From a virus: a stretch of 33,598 nucleotides of DNA. Positions 1-8,692 of this stretch are shown here, piece by piece. The stretch's first letter is position 1, and each line of letters opens with the position of its first letter. The notes under the pieces were generated by a model, which did no database searches, was not told where the DNA came from, and worked only from the letters and a program-made list of their open reading frames with translations. The stretch is taken from positions 1 to 33,598 of the IMG/VR virus record IMGVR_UViG_3300009506_000126; one strand, given 5' to 3'. A program made the translations under genes and the position numbers.

Positions 1-2367
1 GAGGTTCCAGGTATCCGTTGGCGCATCGTAGTACCAGACCGTTCGACTGGCGTACTCCTCGCTTGGACCACCACCGGGAATAGGTGTCGAACCGCATTGG
101 AGGGTCGGTTGTGTGCAGTCGAATTGAATCGCAGCGGGCTTGTTCACGCCGCCATTGGCACCGGGCTCGGAGAGCGACTGGACGATGATGAGTTGACGGT
201 CGCTTCCACCATCGAAATCTGTGATGACCGTAACTCCTGCCGCCGTAGTGCCAGAAGCAAGCAGCGTCGTTCCGTCGGCGTCACAGTAGCCATCGGCTGT
301 GCCGACAGGCGTGGTTCCGTCGTCGTCGCAGTTGGTATCTGGACACGTCTGCTGCGTGGAGTCGGCACAATAGTATTGCGTCGTCGCAGCGGGCGAATCG
401 TAGATGTCGTCGCAGTCGACGCGCTGTGGTGCGGCGTTGCTCGCCGTGACGCCGTCCGAGTCGCAGAAGTTGTCAGGACTACCAGAACATTGAACATCCG
501 AGTCGCCGCACGGCCATCCGTTGCGGCTGCTGTAGTTGTCCGCACAGTGCTTGACGTAAGTATCTGCGCACTGCCAGGAGAACCAGACCGTTGACCCGGT
601 CACGTCTGGCGTGGTATCTCCGTCGGCGAAGTATTTGGCGCGGGAGATCCAAAGCTCCTTGTTCAGCTCCACGTCTCCCAGGTGCGTAGTTCCGAGCGTG
701 CGAGGGCCTTCTTCTGGCAGGAAAGGGCCCTGCTGCGGTTCCGACTGGTCCGTGTACGAGAGCAGATTCCACCAGATTTCCGAGCCCGATCCGGTACGCC
801 ATTCCGAGCGCCAGATGGTCGTGTCCCCCCTGACCGTCTTTAGGTTGGTCGGGCCGCATTTGAGATAGCTGGTCTGGACCAGGTCGAAGCACATGAACGT
901 CGTCGCAGCAAGCGAGCGGACCATGATCGTCTGGCCAGCCGACGTTGGCTCTCCGGTGCCCCAATCGAAGTCAAAAATCTGGGTTCCATCGTAGTCGGAG
1001 GTCTCGAAGAAATTGTTACCGCGTACGTCGGGGGTCGCGTCTCCAACAGCAAAGCGCGGAGTGGCCGTGTAGGTCGCCGTACAGCCCCCAGAGCAGTCGT
1101 CCCCGTCCCAGGTATGAACGATGTCGAAGGTCGTCGACCCGAAGTTATGCGCCGCAAATTCGCCGTCGTAATGGGTGCTGCCACGGATGACGAGCGGGAC
1201 GCCGAGCGTCCACGTCGCGGGCGTCTCGTCGCTCGTCCAGGTCTCGGTAATTCCAAACGCACTTTCAGATCGAAAGACGCCGCATGAACCACCGGGGCAG
1301 GATTCGGCGACGTAGGATGAGGTGTCGATCTTGAAGGTGGCGCCTGCCGCAGCAGAGGTGGTGTAGGTGCCGTCGTTGCTCTCGGTTCCCGTAACGACGA
1401 CGGTCTCGCCATTCTGGACGACGTAGTTGCTGATCGTATAGGTGATCGTGGTGAGACCACCACCGCCATCAGCCCAGCCAATGATGGCACCGCCAGCCCA
1501 GATCGCGTTGTTCTCGCCATCGTAGTTGGTGGTCCCCTCGATCACGATCCATTGGCCGGGATCAGGAACCTGGCTTCCACGAGCGATTACGATTCCATCG
1601 GAAACGACGCCGTCCTCAAAGGAATCAATGGTGACGGGTGTGTCGGAAAGGCCGTGCGTTTCCAAAACCGTGACCTGGACGACTCCGTCTCCCACGGTCC
1701 CCTCGGAAAAGGCCGTGATGTCAGCGGGCTCTTTTTCGAGGATGAATTCGTCTTCCAGGATGAGCTGATCGGCGTGGCGGATCGGGCCGGTAATCGTAAC
1801 GTCGCCTGCGATCGGGACGTAGTCTGCGACGGCAGCCGCCAGCTCCGTTGGGTCTACGATACCGCCGACGAAACCCTCCAGCTCTCCGACGGAGTCGATC
1901 GTGCAGTCGATCAGCGATCCGTTGGCGTAGCAGAGATTCTGCGTCGTGACGGTATTGAACTCATAGAGTCCGGTTCCAGAAAGCGTGAGTACGGCGTTGA
2001 TGTCGCTAACATCGGCAAGATTGCAGACCACCTGAGAGCCGTCGCCTCGACAGATGTTGTTGAGCGTGACGAGGCCGACTTGGTCGGGAGTATGAGGTCC
2101 ATCGTCGAGGTTCCAGCTCCCGGCAGCATTCAACTCGATTAGTGTGTCGATGCACGTGCCATCGCCTCCCTGGAGCGCCTTGCTCGGACCGCAGTCCGGG
2201 ATTGGACCCGTGTCGATGAGGCCTCCCAAAGCGGCAGCAAGCAGCACGTCTTCGTTAAAAGCGGTGTGGTTCCAGCCCTGGATATAGCGGTGCCAGGTGT
2301 GCTGTGCCGAAGCAGGCAACGCGAGCAGGCATCCCAGGAGGAGGAGGTAGCGGGCAAATCGGCCCAT
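1..2367 (-). CDS. Signal-peptide-bearing, Cys-rich phage tail-associated protein (truncated at window edge)
   Basis: I read an uninterrupted minus-strand frame of 789 codons from ATG at 2367 to the left edge, so the C-terminus is missing. GGAGGAG sits 5 nt upstream of the ATG, and the gene follows the tail-fibre gene by 11 nt. Residues 1-21 look like a Sec signal peptide: a basic start, a Leu-rich core, then ALPASA before Gln22. Three related beta motifs containing G-T-x-x-Y/N-D-G occur near residues 277, 326 and 396. Around 445-490 and 583-600 lie TPDV-type motifs, and near 715 an ITDFDGG stretch, all resembling beta modules of phage tail proteins. Residues 600-700 are rich in Cys and Asp (CDSDG, CDDDG, CDADG), suggesting disulfides and possibly calcium binding. 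Position suggests a virion or surface-exposed tail accessory. A signal peptide is unusual for such a gene. Function unknown. Confidence 0.8.
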   Translation of the reverse strand, partial: MGRFARYLLLLGCLLALPASAQHTWHRYIQGWNHTAFNEDVLLAAALGGLIDTGPIPDCGPSKALQGGDGTCIDTLIELNAAGSWNLDDGPHTPDQVGLVTLNNICRGDGSQVVCNLADVSDINAVLTLSGTGLYEFNTVTTQNLCYANGSLIDCTIDSVGELEGFVGGIVDPTELAAAVADYVPIAGDVTITGPIRHADQLILEDEFILEKEPADITAFSEGTVGDGVVQVTVLETHGLSDTPVTIDSFEDGVVSDGIVIARGSQVPDPGQWIVIEGTTNYDGENNAIWAGGAIIGWADGGGGLTTITYTISNYVVQNGETVVVTGTESNDGTYTTSAAAGATFKIDTSSYVAESCPGGSCGVFRSESAFGITETWTSDETPATWTLGVPLVIRGSTHYDGEFAAHNFGSTTFDIVHTWDGDDCSGGCTATYTATPRFAVGDATPDVRGNNFFETSDYDGTQIFDFDWGTGEPTSAGQTIMVRSLAATTFMCFDLVQTSYLKCGPTNLKTVRGDTTIWRSEWRTGSGSEIWWNLLSYTDQSEPQQGPFLPEEGPRTLGTTHLGDVELNKELWISRAKYFADGDTTPDVTGSTVWFSWQCADTYVKHCADNYSSRNGWPCGDSDVQCSGSPDNFCDSDGVTASNAAPQRVDCDDIYDSPAATTQYYCADSTQQTCPDTNCDDDGTTPVGTADGYCDADGTTLLASGTTAAGVTVITDFDGGSDRQLIIVQSLSEPGANGGVNKPAAIQFDCTQPTLQCGSTPIPGGGPSEEYASRTVWYYDAPTDTWNL

Positions 2368-2378
2368 GTCTCCTCCGA

Positions 2379-4151
2379 TTATGCGGTGATCTCCGCAAGC
2401 GCTGTGTAGTGGAGTGCGAAGGAGTCCTCTTCCTGAGCAGACGACGTGTTGACCGCATGGGTCACAAAGAAGCCAGAATCGCAGTTGTAGACCGTGGTCA
2501 CAGCGCCCTCGGTCGTGTCATGGACGATCTCGTGCCATTCCGCGTTCGCGGCGCTGGGATTGTAGAAGACCAGCGAGGGCGTTTTATGCATCGGAATTGC
2601 GAATCGCTCATACACGCCAGTAGAGGTCTTGACGGCGCGCTCATGAACGTCGCCCGAGAGCGCCCCGGCGACACCCTGGTTTTGTGCAGGTTGCGTCGTA
2701 TAGGGAAAAGACTTGCGGAAGAAGCGCGTGCATGCAGCCATTTCCTGCTCGAAGCTCGGAGGCTGATAAGGAGCAAGCGCATCGCCTTCGTTGAGATGCA
2801 CCTCCGCGATGTAGAACTTGTCGGTCGACACCGAGAGGTCGAGGTCGTCTACCCAGATCGCGATTGCGATGTTCGTGGCTCCGACCGTGTCGATCGGGAT
2901 GTTGGTGATCTCCTTGGTTGCCCACGTCGTGTCGGTCGAGAACGCTGCTCCGGCTCCTGTCGCGCCATTTTCCCAGGTCCAGCCAGACTGAGCTGTCGGG
3001 CGGGTTCCTTCAATGCCCCAGGCCGTCCCCGAGAAGGGATCCGTAATTGCGTCCGCTGTTCCATTCCAGGCGAGAACACCCGCTTGGAGGTTTCGGACGC
3101 CGCTCGTGGCCTTGTGCTTGAAGCGAATCGAGCAGACCTTGCTTTGGTCATCCGAGAGAAGTGGTGCTGCCCGAACGTTGTCGATCGGGAAGAGAAGACC
3201 GTATTTCTTGGAGCCAGTCGCGGTCACCAGCTCGAAGCAGTGGCTTGCGCCGTTGGGTCGATCCGCCGTGTTCTGGATGACGGTTGCGACGTTGGAAGCG
3301 CCATCGGAAACCAGCATCACGTGGTCGAGACAGAACGCGAAATCGTCGTTTTTAAAGGTCGAGGTCAGGTTGCAAGCCACGCGCTGGTTGATCTTGGCGC
3401 TTCCGTTGATGACAAGGTTTGGTTTGACTGTCGTCTCTTGGGCAGCACTCATGAGCGACCAAACCCCTGCGGAGACGCAGAAATAGACCTCCAGCGAGTC
3501 GGTCGTGAAGTAGATGTCTCCTACCGCCGGAGAACCGGCCTTCCCGGCGTTGAGTCCGTAGCCGATCGCGAGGGCTCCACGTGCTGCGAGCGCAGACGAG
3601 AGCACCAGGAAGGTATCCTTCATAAACGTACTGACGGTGACTTCGGACGGCAGAACGGATCCAGGATCGATCGCGCTGATTTCTCCGTCCGAGGCCCACT
3701 GGAGGATCTTGCTCGCACGGGTCGCCAGATCCGGCATCGTGAGTCCGGTTGGGTTGATCTCGCCAGGGTCGGCCTTGACCGAGCGATTCGAGCCGTCGAT
3801 TGCGTCGAGCAGCATCAGTGCGAGCCGATCGAGCCCCTCTTCGACCGCGCTGGGCAGCATCGTATCCTGGTTCTCCAGGTCTACGACTTGCTGTACGGGC
3901 ATCGCGCGGTAGACGACCCAGTTGGAATCCGCGGTCGTCTCGGCGAGGTTCGTGAGCGTGCCGCCCGAACCGCTACCTCCAACCAAAGTGTAATCGACGC
4001 CCAGCTCCATTGTCGTCGTGACGCCGTTTAGCTCTTCTTCGACGATGATGTCGCTCGTGTTGTAGAACGGAATGACGATGGTCATTTCCGTGAGCGCTGC
4101 AATCGGACCCGGTCCGAAGACCTGGCGAACGGTCTGTTCTGTGACGGTCAT
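2379..4151 (-). CDS. Tail fibre / tail spike-like protein
   Basis: 590 aa. The N-terminal ~120 residues resemble the virion-anchoring domain of T7 gp17-type fibres: residues 79-117 read YRAMP-VQQVVDLENQD-...-AVEEGLDRLALM, matching the common 'R.tp..Q.tdl.nq....e.iE.alDrl' pattern. A middle linker leads to a C-terminal part starting near residue 245 (NLVINGSAKINQR), which resembles the 'NLLINGdf..wQRG' beta-sandwich carbohydrate-binding-like region of phage tail proteins. Near residues 475-490, EMAACTRFFRKSF matches a motif seen late in such fibres. The start ATG at 4151 overlaps the stop of the upstream ejection-protein gene by 4 nt (ATGA), so translation is probably coupled. The likely role is host-surface recognition. 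The receptor cannot be inferred. Confidence 0.85.
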   Translation of the reverse strand: MTVTEQTVRQVFGPGPIAALTEMTIVIPFYNTSDIIVEEELNGVTTTMELGVDYTLVGGSGSGGTLTNLAETTADSNWVVYRAMPVQQVVDLENQDTMLPSAVEEGLDRLALMLLDAIDGSNRSVKADPGEINPTGLTMPDLATRASKILQWASDGEISAIDPGSVLPSEVTVSTFMKDTFLVLSSALAARGALAIGYGLNAGKAGSPAVGDIYFTTDSLEVYFCVSAGVWSLMSAAQETTVKPNLVINGSAKINQRVACNLTSTFKNDDFAFCLDHVMLVSDGASNVATVIQNTADRPNGASHCFELVTATGSKKYGLLFPIDNVRAAPLLSDDQSKVCSIRFKHKATSGVRNLQAGVLAWNGTADAITDPFSGTAWGIEGTRPTAQSGWTWENGATGAGAAFSTDTTWATKEITNIPIDTVGATNIAIAIWVDDLDLSVSTDKFYIAEVHLNEGDALAPYQPPSFEQEMAACTRFFRKSFPYTTQPAQNQGVAGALSGDVHERAVKTSTGVYERFAIPMHKTPSLVFYNPSAANAEWHEIVHDTTEGAVTTVYNCDSGFFVTHAVNTSSAQEEDSFALHYTALAEITA

Positions 4152-7100
4152 CCTGTCACCCCCGCGATGGACTTGAGATAGCGTACCATGCCAGCGATTC
4201 CATCCTCGTCGTTCGCGGCCTTCAGGCCCGCGATGTTCTTCTCCGTGAAGCGCTCGCGAAGAAGCGATTGTTCGAGTGTGGTCAGCGGCTTGGTATCATG
4301 GTGGAAGTCGTGGCGTTCGTTGGCGGTCTCGACGAGCTGGTCGACGCCGCCGTCCTCGAAGGCCATTTCGAGGTAGGTGAACTCGCCAGTCCTCAGCAGG
4401 GCCTCGTTCTCGCCTGCGGAGGGCTCCATTGCCTGGCGCGCACGGCGTCGCGCACGCACGCCAGGAGCGGCCATCTGCTTGATCCCGATTTCGTAGAGTC
4501 GGGTGAGGTAGAAGAGCGAGTAGAGGCTCGTGAGACGCGCGGCTGCGCGAATCTCCCGCTCCCTTACCTGGTCCCAGTTTCCACCGGCTACCTTGGCGAG
4601 TCCTTCGCCAGCGGTTGCGAGGTTGCGGATCGTGCCCATCGAAGGGCCGAGCAGCACGTCCTTCCAGTCGCGGTTGGACCAGATGTACCGATTGTGGCCT
4701 CCGAAGACGAACTGGCCAGGAGAGAGGTCGCCGTTGCTGATGTAACCCAGCGAGGCGTTGATGTCGGGCAGGATGCCGAGCACGCCAGAGCGGTCGACTG
4801 CGGAGAGCAGCAGCTCCTTGGAGCTGCGGATCGTGTAGCCGTACTGGCGGGCCTTCGCCTGAGCGACCATCGCGCCCATCGCGATACCCAGCAGGGTGCC
4901 GTTGAGCGCCTTGGCATCTTTCCACTGAAGCCCGGAGAAAGCCATCGTCTTCGTGGCCGCGTAGGCGAAGCGCTTGAATTGGAAGATCGTGCGCCCGACC
5001 TCGGTGTTGAGAAAGAGTGGCACGTCGCCCGCGTTGGGCGTGATGATCGTGCGGTCGATCTCGCTTCCCAGCGCCATGCGGAAGGCATCTTTGGCCGCGG
5101 CGTTGTTCCAGTTGGGGGTATCGAGGTGCCAGATTCCGTTTGGGAGCTTCTTGCCGTCGATCTGGTGCCAGATTTTCTGGATCACGTCGTGGTTAAATCC
5201 CCAGTAGGCAAGCCGCTCCATCTGGTCCTTGGTCGCGGCCTTGGCGACGTAGGCCTCGATGTCGTTGGCCATGAGCTGGCCGGTGTAGAGCCCCGCCCAG
5301 CGCTTCATCATGTCGTTCCACGGCGAGAGCAGCGAGAGCGCCGCGAAGCGGTCGGCAGCGGCGCGCAGGCCGAGCTGCACGCGGCTCATGCGTGAGTAGT
5401 CGTCCGAGAGGTCGAAGACGTTGGCAGCGCGCTGGTTGAGCAGGGTCTCCCAGGCCGTGCCCGAGAGCCGAGCCTCGGCGAGCAGGCCCTTGCGGACGTT
5501 GGCTGGCGTGGACAGGATGTTGAGCGCGGTGTTGAAGGTGTGCCCGAGCCCGTTGACGGTGACGAGACGGGCCACGTCCGGCACCGAGGAAAGCATGAAG
5601 CCGCCGCCCATCGTGAGGTAGTTAACCATGCGGAAAGATTGGAGGAACTGGTAGGCGCCATGCTCCGGGTTGGCAGGGACAGCGTACTGTCCCCGGAGCA
5701 GATCGCGCAGGTTGGCCAGATCCTCCATATCCTTGTTCGCGCGCTTCTCGAACGCAGAGACGGTGTGGGCGGGATCTCCGCGCGCTTTGCGCTCCTTGAC
5801 CTGCCGGGCAATCTCACGCCGAACGTGGTCGAGCGTGAAGCGCATGTTCGGGTCGCCTTTCCAGCGGCCCGTCTCGGGGTCGACGTTTCCGAAGACCCGT
5901 CCGATCTCGATGTCGGGGACCATCGTGCGAAACAGGAAGCGGGTGACAAGCTGCACGTCGTCTTCCAGCCAGCGCTCGATCTCGAAGTCGTGGAGGTCGA
6001 GCGAGCGCGGGCGGGTGGAGCTGGGCTGGCGGAACTTCATGTACTCGGGCTTCTTGAAGACTTCTGAGAGGCCCGCGATGTCGCGCTCGGGCGTTCGCGC
6101 CGAGGCCGTGCCCATGATCTGGTCGTAGACGCGCTCCGCAGCCTCATAGGCCTCCTTGGGCTGCATGTCGTACTTCTCCTGCCAGCGGTCTGCGACCGTG
6201 CGAATGAAGGCGACGCGCTCCTCGGGCTTAGCGAGCAGGCGTTTCTTGAAGACCCGGCGGAAGTAGCTCTCGCCCGTGGCTTCGCCGCGCTCGTTGAAGA
6301 CCCGCGTGGTGGGATTTCCCTCCGCGTCCACGCGCACGATCGGATCCATGAGGCCGACGTCCTCGGCAGCGGAGAAGAGCGCGTCGTAGCGCTTGCGCGT
6401 CTCGCGCGCGACGCGCTCGACGTGGGGATTCGTGGAGCCCGCCTCGCCGTCGAGCTGGCGGCGCATCGCGCGGCCCACCTCCTCGAAGAACTGGTGCTTG
6501 GTCATGACGCCCTCGGGAGCGCCTCTGAGGCGATCCAAGGCGTCGTACTTGAGCACCTGCGCGTTCAGTCCCTGGTCGGGCTTGAACTTCTTGCCCGCCA
6601 GTTCCATGCGGTACTCGACCCAGCCGCGGTCCTGGATCTCGACGAGCTGTCCGAGCACGCGATTCCACATCTTCATGCCCAGCTCCGCGGAACGGCTCTT
6701 CGCGGTGCCCTCGGCGAATTGGCCCATGCGGAGCTGCATGTCGAGCAGCTTGGGCGCAACCTGGCGGATCAGGCGGACGTGGCTGGTGGCCAGCCGCAGC
6801 GATGGAAACATGAAGCGGACGAGCTTCTCGACGCCCATCGCCGAGACGATCTCGGCCTCGGTGGCCGACACGTCGGGGTTGTAGGCCCCCGTGGTGTCGA
6901 TCTCCTCGGCCTCGCGTGAGACGCCGATGGTGCCGTCGTCCTGGTAGCCACCTGGCACGACATGGCCCTCGTCAAGCAGGTCTTGTTGGGATTTCGTGGA
7001 GCACGGAGACGCGCAGGTGATCGAGCGCTCCAGCCGGAAGCGCACGGGCTCCTTGGCGCGATCGTGTGCGTGCAGCCAGCCCCACGAGACTGCGTCTGGC

Positions 7101-8692
7101 GTCTTTCCCTTTGGGAAGCGCTTGACGCTCGCCTCGATTGGGTCAAATTGCCCCGCTTCGAGCATCTTCGCGAGTTTCTTGGTGTTCTTGAGTACCACGA
7201 TCTCGACCGGGATTACCGGATCGAGGTCATCGGGAAGGGCTCTCAGATGGCCCAGAGAGCCACTGTCCTGAAACGCCACAACCTTCATCTCTGAGGCGAC
7301 GTGTTGCGTGGGCCTATTGGGATTCCTCTCGATCACGTAAAGGCGGATCCTACGGAGTTTCAGGATGCCCTCTTCCGCTGGCGCAAGACGTTGCGCTGTG
7401 CCCTCGGGAAGCATTCCGCGCAGCCGATTCCAGGGAACGAAGGTGGTCGTGTGAGCTGATTCGCCCACCACCTCGCGCTGGTTCTCGATCCAATGCCAGT
7501 TTGGCTGGCTGGAGACGGCCTGCTCGGCCTCGGAGAGCCCGATGATCGGGCGCTTGGGGTCGACGATGGTTCCGTGGCGCGCGGCATCGATGTCGGCGAT
7601 CGTGAGCGGCGCATCAGGATCGTCAGAGGCCCTAAATTCAACCTTGCGCGGTGAAACCGAGTGCTTGAGCTGCGTCGAGTGAAGGCCCATCGGAGAGGGC
7701 TCGATCCCATGGAGCTTTCGCGCGGCTTCTTGCACCTCCTGGATACCAGAAATAAATCGACCTCTTCCACCCTCCTCAAAGATCCAGAAGCCGTCTTGTA
7801 GCTGTAGTGACTCATCTTCTGGATCGAAGAAACGCTCAAAGACGTCGCCGTGAGTTTGCCCACCCGCAAAAACTTCACCCGTTTGTGCATTACGAACAGC
7901 GGGGACCATGGTTCCCGGTTCAGGTTCATCCGCTCTTGCGCGGAGATCCTCGCGGACGTGGAACTGTGGCGTACCGCTCGCGGGCCTTCCGCGTCCGACG
8001 GACTCGCCGTAATACGCCCATGTCTCGGCCTTGAGACGACGCGCGATCGCGAGCGGAACCATCACGCCGCCCACCATCGCGCCAAACAGCGCGCCCGAGA
8101 CGACGTTGGCGCCAGTTTGGATCGGCGTGCGGAGATTCTGGCTCTTCTGCAGGACGGCCTCGGCGGCGAGGTTGCCCACGAAGCCCGCCTGTGCGCCTCG
8201 GCTGAACGTGCGCCAGGCGAGCCGGTTTGCACTGACGTCGAGCAGCGCGCGGGCCGTCTTCGGCGCGGCGGCGCCGACCGGGATCAGGTTCACGGGGTCG
8301 ATCAAGCCCGCGAGCAGGAAGGCCCCCAGCGCATGGGGCGAGCGGTTGACGGTTTGGAGATCCTCCATCTCGCGCTCGACCCGGAGCTTCTTGACCTTCC
8401 AATCCTCGAGATTTGTGACATCGGCGAGAAGCTCGGGGTAGTCCTCGAAGACGGTGCCGCGATTTAGCTCGGGATCGAAGGCGTCGAACTTCGGGTCCGG
8501 GGCATGGCCGGAGAGTGGGAAGCGCATGCGCTCGCGCAGCGCGCCCACGGTGTTCTCCAGCGTGAAGGCCGCTGGAATCACCTCGCCCCAGAAGTCCGGC
8601 TGGTTTTGCCAGAGCCGCCGCTGCACGTCGAGACTGACCTCGCTCTCCGCGAAGCTGTAGATCGAGCGATGGACGGGCTTGACGAAGGGCAT
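4148..8692 (-). CDS. Large internal virion / DNA-ejection protein (T7 gp16-like position)
   Basis: 1514 aa. This is the largest gene of the operon, in the position of T7 internal virion protein D. An early hydrophobic stretch (residues ~108-122, FLLAGLIDPVNLIPVGAA) is characteristic of large podophage ejection proteins. The C-terminal third has the usual helical pattern with TIFQFKRFAYAATKTM and a LGILPDI loop. Such proteins sit in the capsid core and are injected to form a channel across the cell envelope. The start ATG at 8692 overlaps the preceding stop by one base (TGATG). Residues ~264-577 (about 7903-6962) use visibly more A/T-rich codons than either side, which suggests an inserted domain. 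I see no lysozyme or transglycosylase catalytic motif I would trust. Sequence similarity to T7 gp16 itself is not obvious, and the assignment rests on size, order and motifs. Confidence 0.8.
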   Translation of the reverse strand: MPFVKPVHRSIYSFAESEVSLDVQRRLWQNQPDFWGEVIPAAFTLENTVGALRERMRFPLSGHAPDPKFDAFDPELNRGTVFEDYPELLADVTNLEDWKVKKLRVEREMEDLQTVNRSPHALGAFLLAGLIDPVNLIPVGAAAPKTARALLDVSANRLAWRTFSRGAQAGFVGNLAAEAVLQKSQNLRTPIQTGANVVSGALFGAMVGGVMVPLAIARRLKAETWAYYGESVGRGRPASGTPQFHVREDLRARADEPEPGTMVPAVRNAQTGEVFAGGQTHGDVFERFFDPEDESLQLQDGFWIFEEGGRGRFISGIQEVQEAARKLHGIEPSPMGLHSTQLKHSVSPRKVEFRASDDPDAPLTIADIDAARHGTIVDPKRPIIGLSEAEQAVSSQPNWHWIENQREVVGESAHTTTFVPWNRLRGMLPEGTAQRLAPAEEGILKLRRIRLYVIERNPNRPTQHVASEMKVVAFQDSGSLGHLRALPDDLDPVIPVEIVVLKNTKKLAKMLEAGQFDPIEASVKRFPKGKTPDAVSWGWLHAHDRAKEPVRFRLERSITCASPCSTKSQQDLLDEGHVVPGGYQDDGTIGVSREAEEIDTTGAYNPDVSATEAEIVSAMGVEKLVRFMFPSLRLATSHVRLIRQVAPKLLDMQLRMGQFAEGTAKSRSAELGMKMWNRVLGQLVEIQDRGWVEYRMELAGKKFKPDQGLNAQVLKYDALDRLRGAPEGVMTKHQFFEEVGRAMRRQLDGEAGSTNPHVERVARETRKRYDALFSAAEDVGLMDPIVRVDAEGNPTTRVFNERGEATGESYFRRVFKKRLLAKPEERVAFIRTVADRWQEKYDMQPKEAYEAAERVYDQIMGTASARTPERDIAGLSEVFKKPEYMKFRQPSSTRPRSLDLHDFEIERWLEDDVQLVTRFLFRTMVPDIEIGRVFGNVDPETGRWKGDPNMRFTLDHVRREIARQVKERKARGDPAHTVSAFEKRANKDMEDLANLRDLLRGQYAVPANPEHGAYQFLQSFRMVNYLTMGGGFMLSSVPDVARLVTVNGLGHTFNTALNILSTPANVRKGLLAEARLSGTAWETLLNQRAANVFDLSDDYSRMSRVQLGLRAAADRFAALSLLSPWNDMMKRWAGLYTGQLMANDIEAYVAKAATKDQMERLAYWGFNHDVIQKIWHQIDGKKLPNGIWHLDTPNWNNAAAKDAFRMALGSEIDRTIITPNAGDVPLFLNTEVGRTIFQFKRFAYAATKTMAFSGLQWKDAKALNGTLLGIAMGAMVAQAKARQYGYTIRSSKELLLSAVDRSGVLGILPDINASLGYISNGDLSPGQFVFGGHNRYIWSNRDWKDVLLGPSMGTIRNLATAGEGLAKVAGGNWDQVREREIRAAARLTSLYSLFYLTRLYEIGIKQMAAPGVRARRRARQAMEPSAGENEALLRTGEFTYLEMAFEDGGVDQLVETANERHDFHHDTKPLTTLEQSLLRERFTEKNIAGLKAANDEDGIAGMVRYLKSIAGVTG

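Noticed and set aside
2304-4031. Plus-strand 575-aa open frame opposite the tail-fibre gene
   Set aside because: Arg/Val/Asp-rich antisense frame typical of GC-rich codon bias; the minus-strand frame has clear tail-fibre motifs.
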